Source: Caryophanales bacterium (GTDB lineage Bacteria; Bacillota_I; Bacilli_A; RFN20; CAG-826). From it: DNA of 5,726 bases. The stretch covers positions 1-5,726 of the forward strand of contig JAEEHE010000006.1 in NCBI GenBank assembly GCA_016280685.1, read 5' to 3'. The position numbers and the translations under genes are program-made. Shown here piece after piece: positions 5,378 to 5,726 of the stretch. The notes beneath the pieces were generated by a model that saw nothing but the letters and a program-made list of their open reading frames with translations, made no database searches and was not told where the DNA came from. The stretch's first letter is position 1; each line of letters begins with the position of its first letter.

Positions 5378-5726
5378 TTATTGAGCGATTTTGTTTTCTT
5401 TAATAACTTTATCTTTTAAGTATTCAGGAACTTCTTCGTAAGAGACGAATTCTCTAGAGAAGGATCCACTAGCTTGAGTAATGGATTTTAATTGAGTCGC
5501 GTAGTCGACGATTTCCGCTTCAGGAATTAAGGCTTCAATTTCTTGTGAACCTTCTTTTTCTTCGATGTTTTGGATTCTCGCTCTACGGGTATTTAAGTCG
5601 GATAAGACGTCACCAGTGTATCTGGATTCGATATTGACTCTAATTCTCATGATTGGTTCGAGAATGATTGGTGAGCATTTTGGATAAGCATCTTTGAACG
5701 CTAAGATACCAGCCATTTTGAAGGCT
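5378..5726 (-). CDS. fusA: Elongation factor G family protein, C-terminal part (5' end outside window)
   Basis: The open frame continues past the right edge; 115 C-terminal residues are present, ending in tandem TAA TAA stops. EF-G is the GTPase that drives ribosome translocation and, with RRF, recycling. The visible part is the end of domain IV (AFKMAGILAFKDA, fragment residues 1-13) and all of domain V: ILEPIMRIRV (21-30), GDVLSDLNTRRARI (38-51), ALIPEAEIVDYATQLKSIT (65-83) and FSREFVSYEEVPE (89-101). The first ATG in the fragment is internal to the AFKxAG motif and is not the true start. The normally conserved Gly-Arg after the YATxLRSxTx motif is Ala-Ser here (residues 85-86), and the SRRG-type turn reads TRRA (45-48). 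This suggests a diverged EF-G paralogue (EF-G2 type) rather than the main translocase, but the GTPase domain needed to decide is missing. Confidence 0.9.
   Translation of the reverse strand, partial: AFKMAGILAFKDAYPKCSPIILEPIMRIRVNIESRYTGDVLSDLNTRRARIQNIEEKEGSQEIEALIPEAEIVDYATQLKSITQASGSFSREFVSYEEVPEYLKDKVIKENKIAQ

Noticed and set aside
421..5726. Possibility that TGA encodes tryptophan (mycoplasma-type code), suggested because none of the eight genes ends in TGA
   Set aside because: All of roughly 23 tryptophans in the proteins, 19 of them in FeoB, are TGG, and no gene has an in-frame TGA; the lack of TGA stops is explained by low GC and small sample.

Overview
The window looks like ordinary chromosome from a low-GC, probably anaerobic Bacillota-type bacterium (Erysipelotrichia, Mollicutes-related or clostridial relatives). 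This placement is an inference from AT-rich DNA, AGGAG-type ribosome sites, simple hairpin-plus-T terminators, a clostridial-style feo operon and a class II aldolase. Every tryptophan is encoded by TGG and no gene contains an in-frame TGA, so the standard bacterial code applies.

Layout, left to right. On the plus strand, bases 1-316 are the 3' end of a large-conductance mechanosensitive channel gene (mscL), followed by its own terminator. Everything else is on the minus strand. The class II fructose-bisphosphate aldolase gene (421-1401) converges on mscL and has its own hairpin terminator and an AT-rich promoter region. Next, reading leftward from 4562, is a compact ferrous-iron uptake operon: promoter, a first FeoA-like protein (70 aa), a second FeoA (77 aa), FeoB (761 aa, start overlapping the upstream stop) and a small cysteine-rich FeoB-associated membrane protein (71 aa), closed by a strong terminator. 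Upstream of that is a surE nucleotidase gene with no visible ribosome site. At the right edge is the C-terminal end of an EF-G family translation factor with its terminator.

How the genes work together. The four feo genes form one functional unit for Fe(II) import: FeoB is the GTPase-linked membrane permease, the FeoA proteins are its small SH3-like cytosolic partners, and the cysteine-rich protein is the usual clostridial-type accessory. A perfect 6-6-6 inverted repeat (AGTTAG-N6-CTAACT) overlaps the expected transcription start of this operon and is the best candidate for an iron-responsive operator. The other genes (mscL, fba, surE, EF-G) are independent housekeeping units, each separated by terminators or its own promoter signals.

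I found no mobile element, CRISPR array, RNA gene or clearly novel system. The points worth following up are the feo operator candidate, the apparently leaderless surE and the diverged EF-G domain V.
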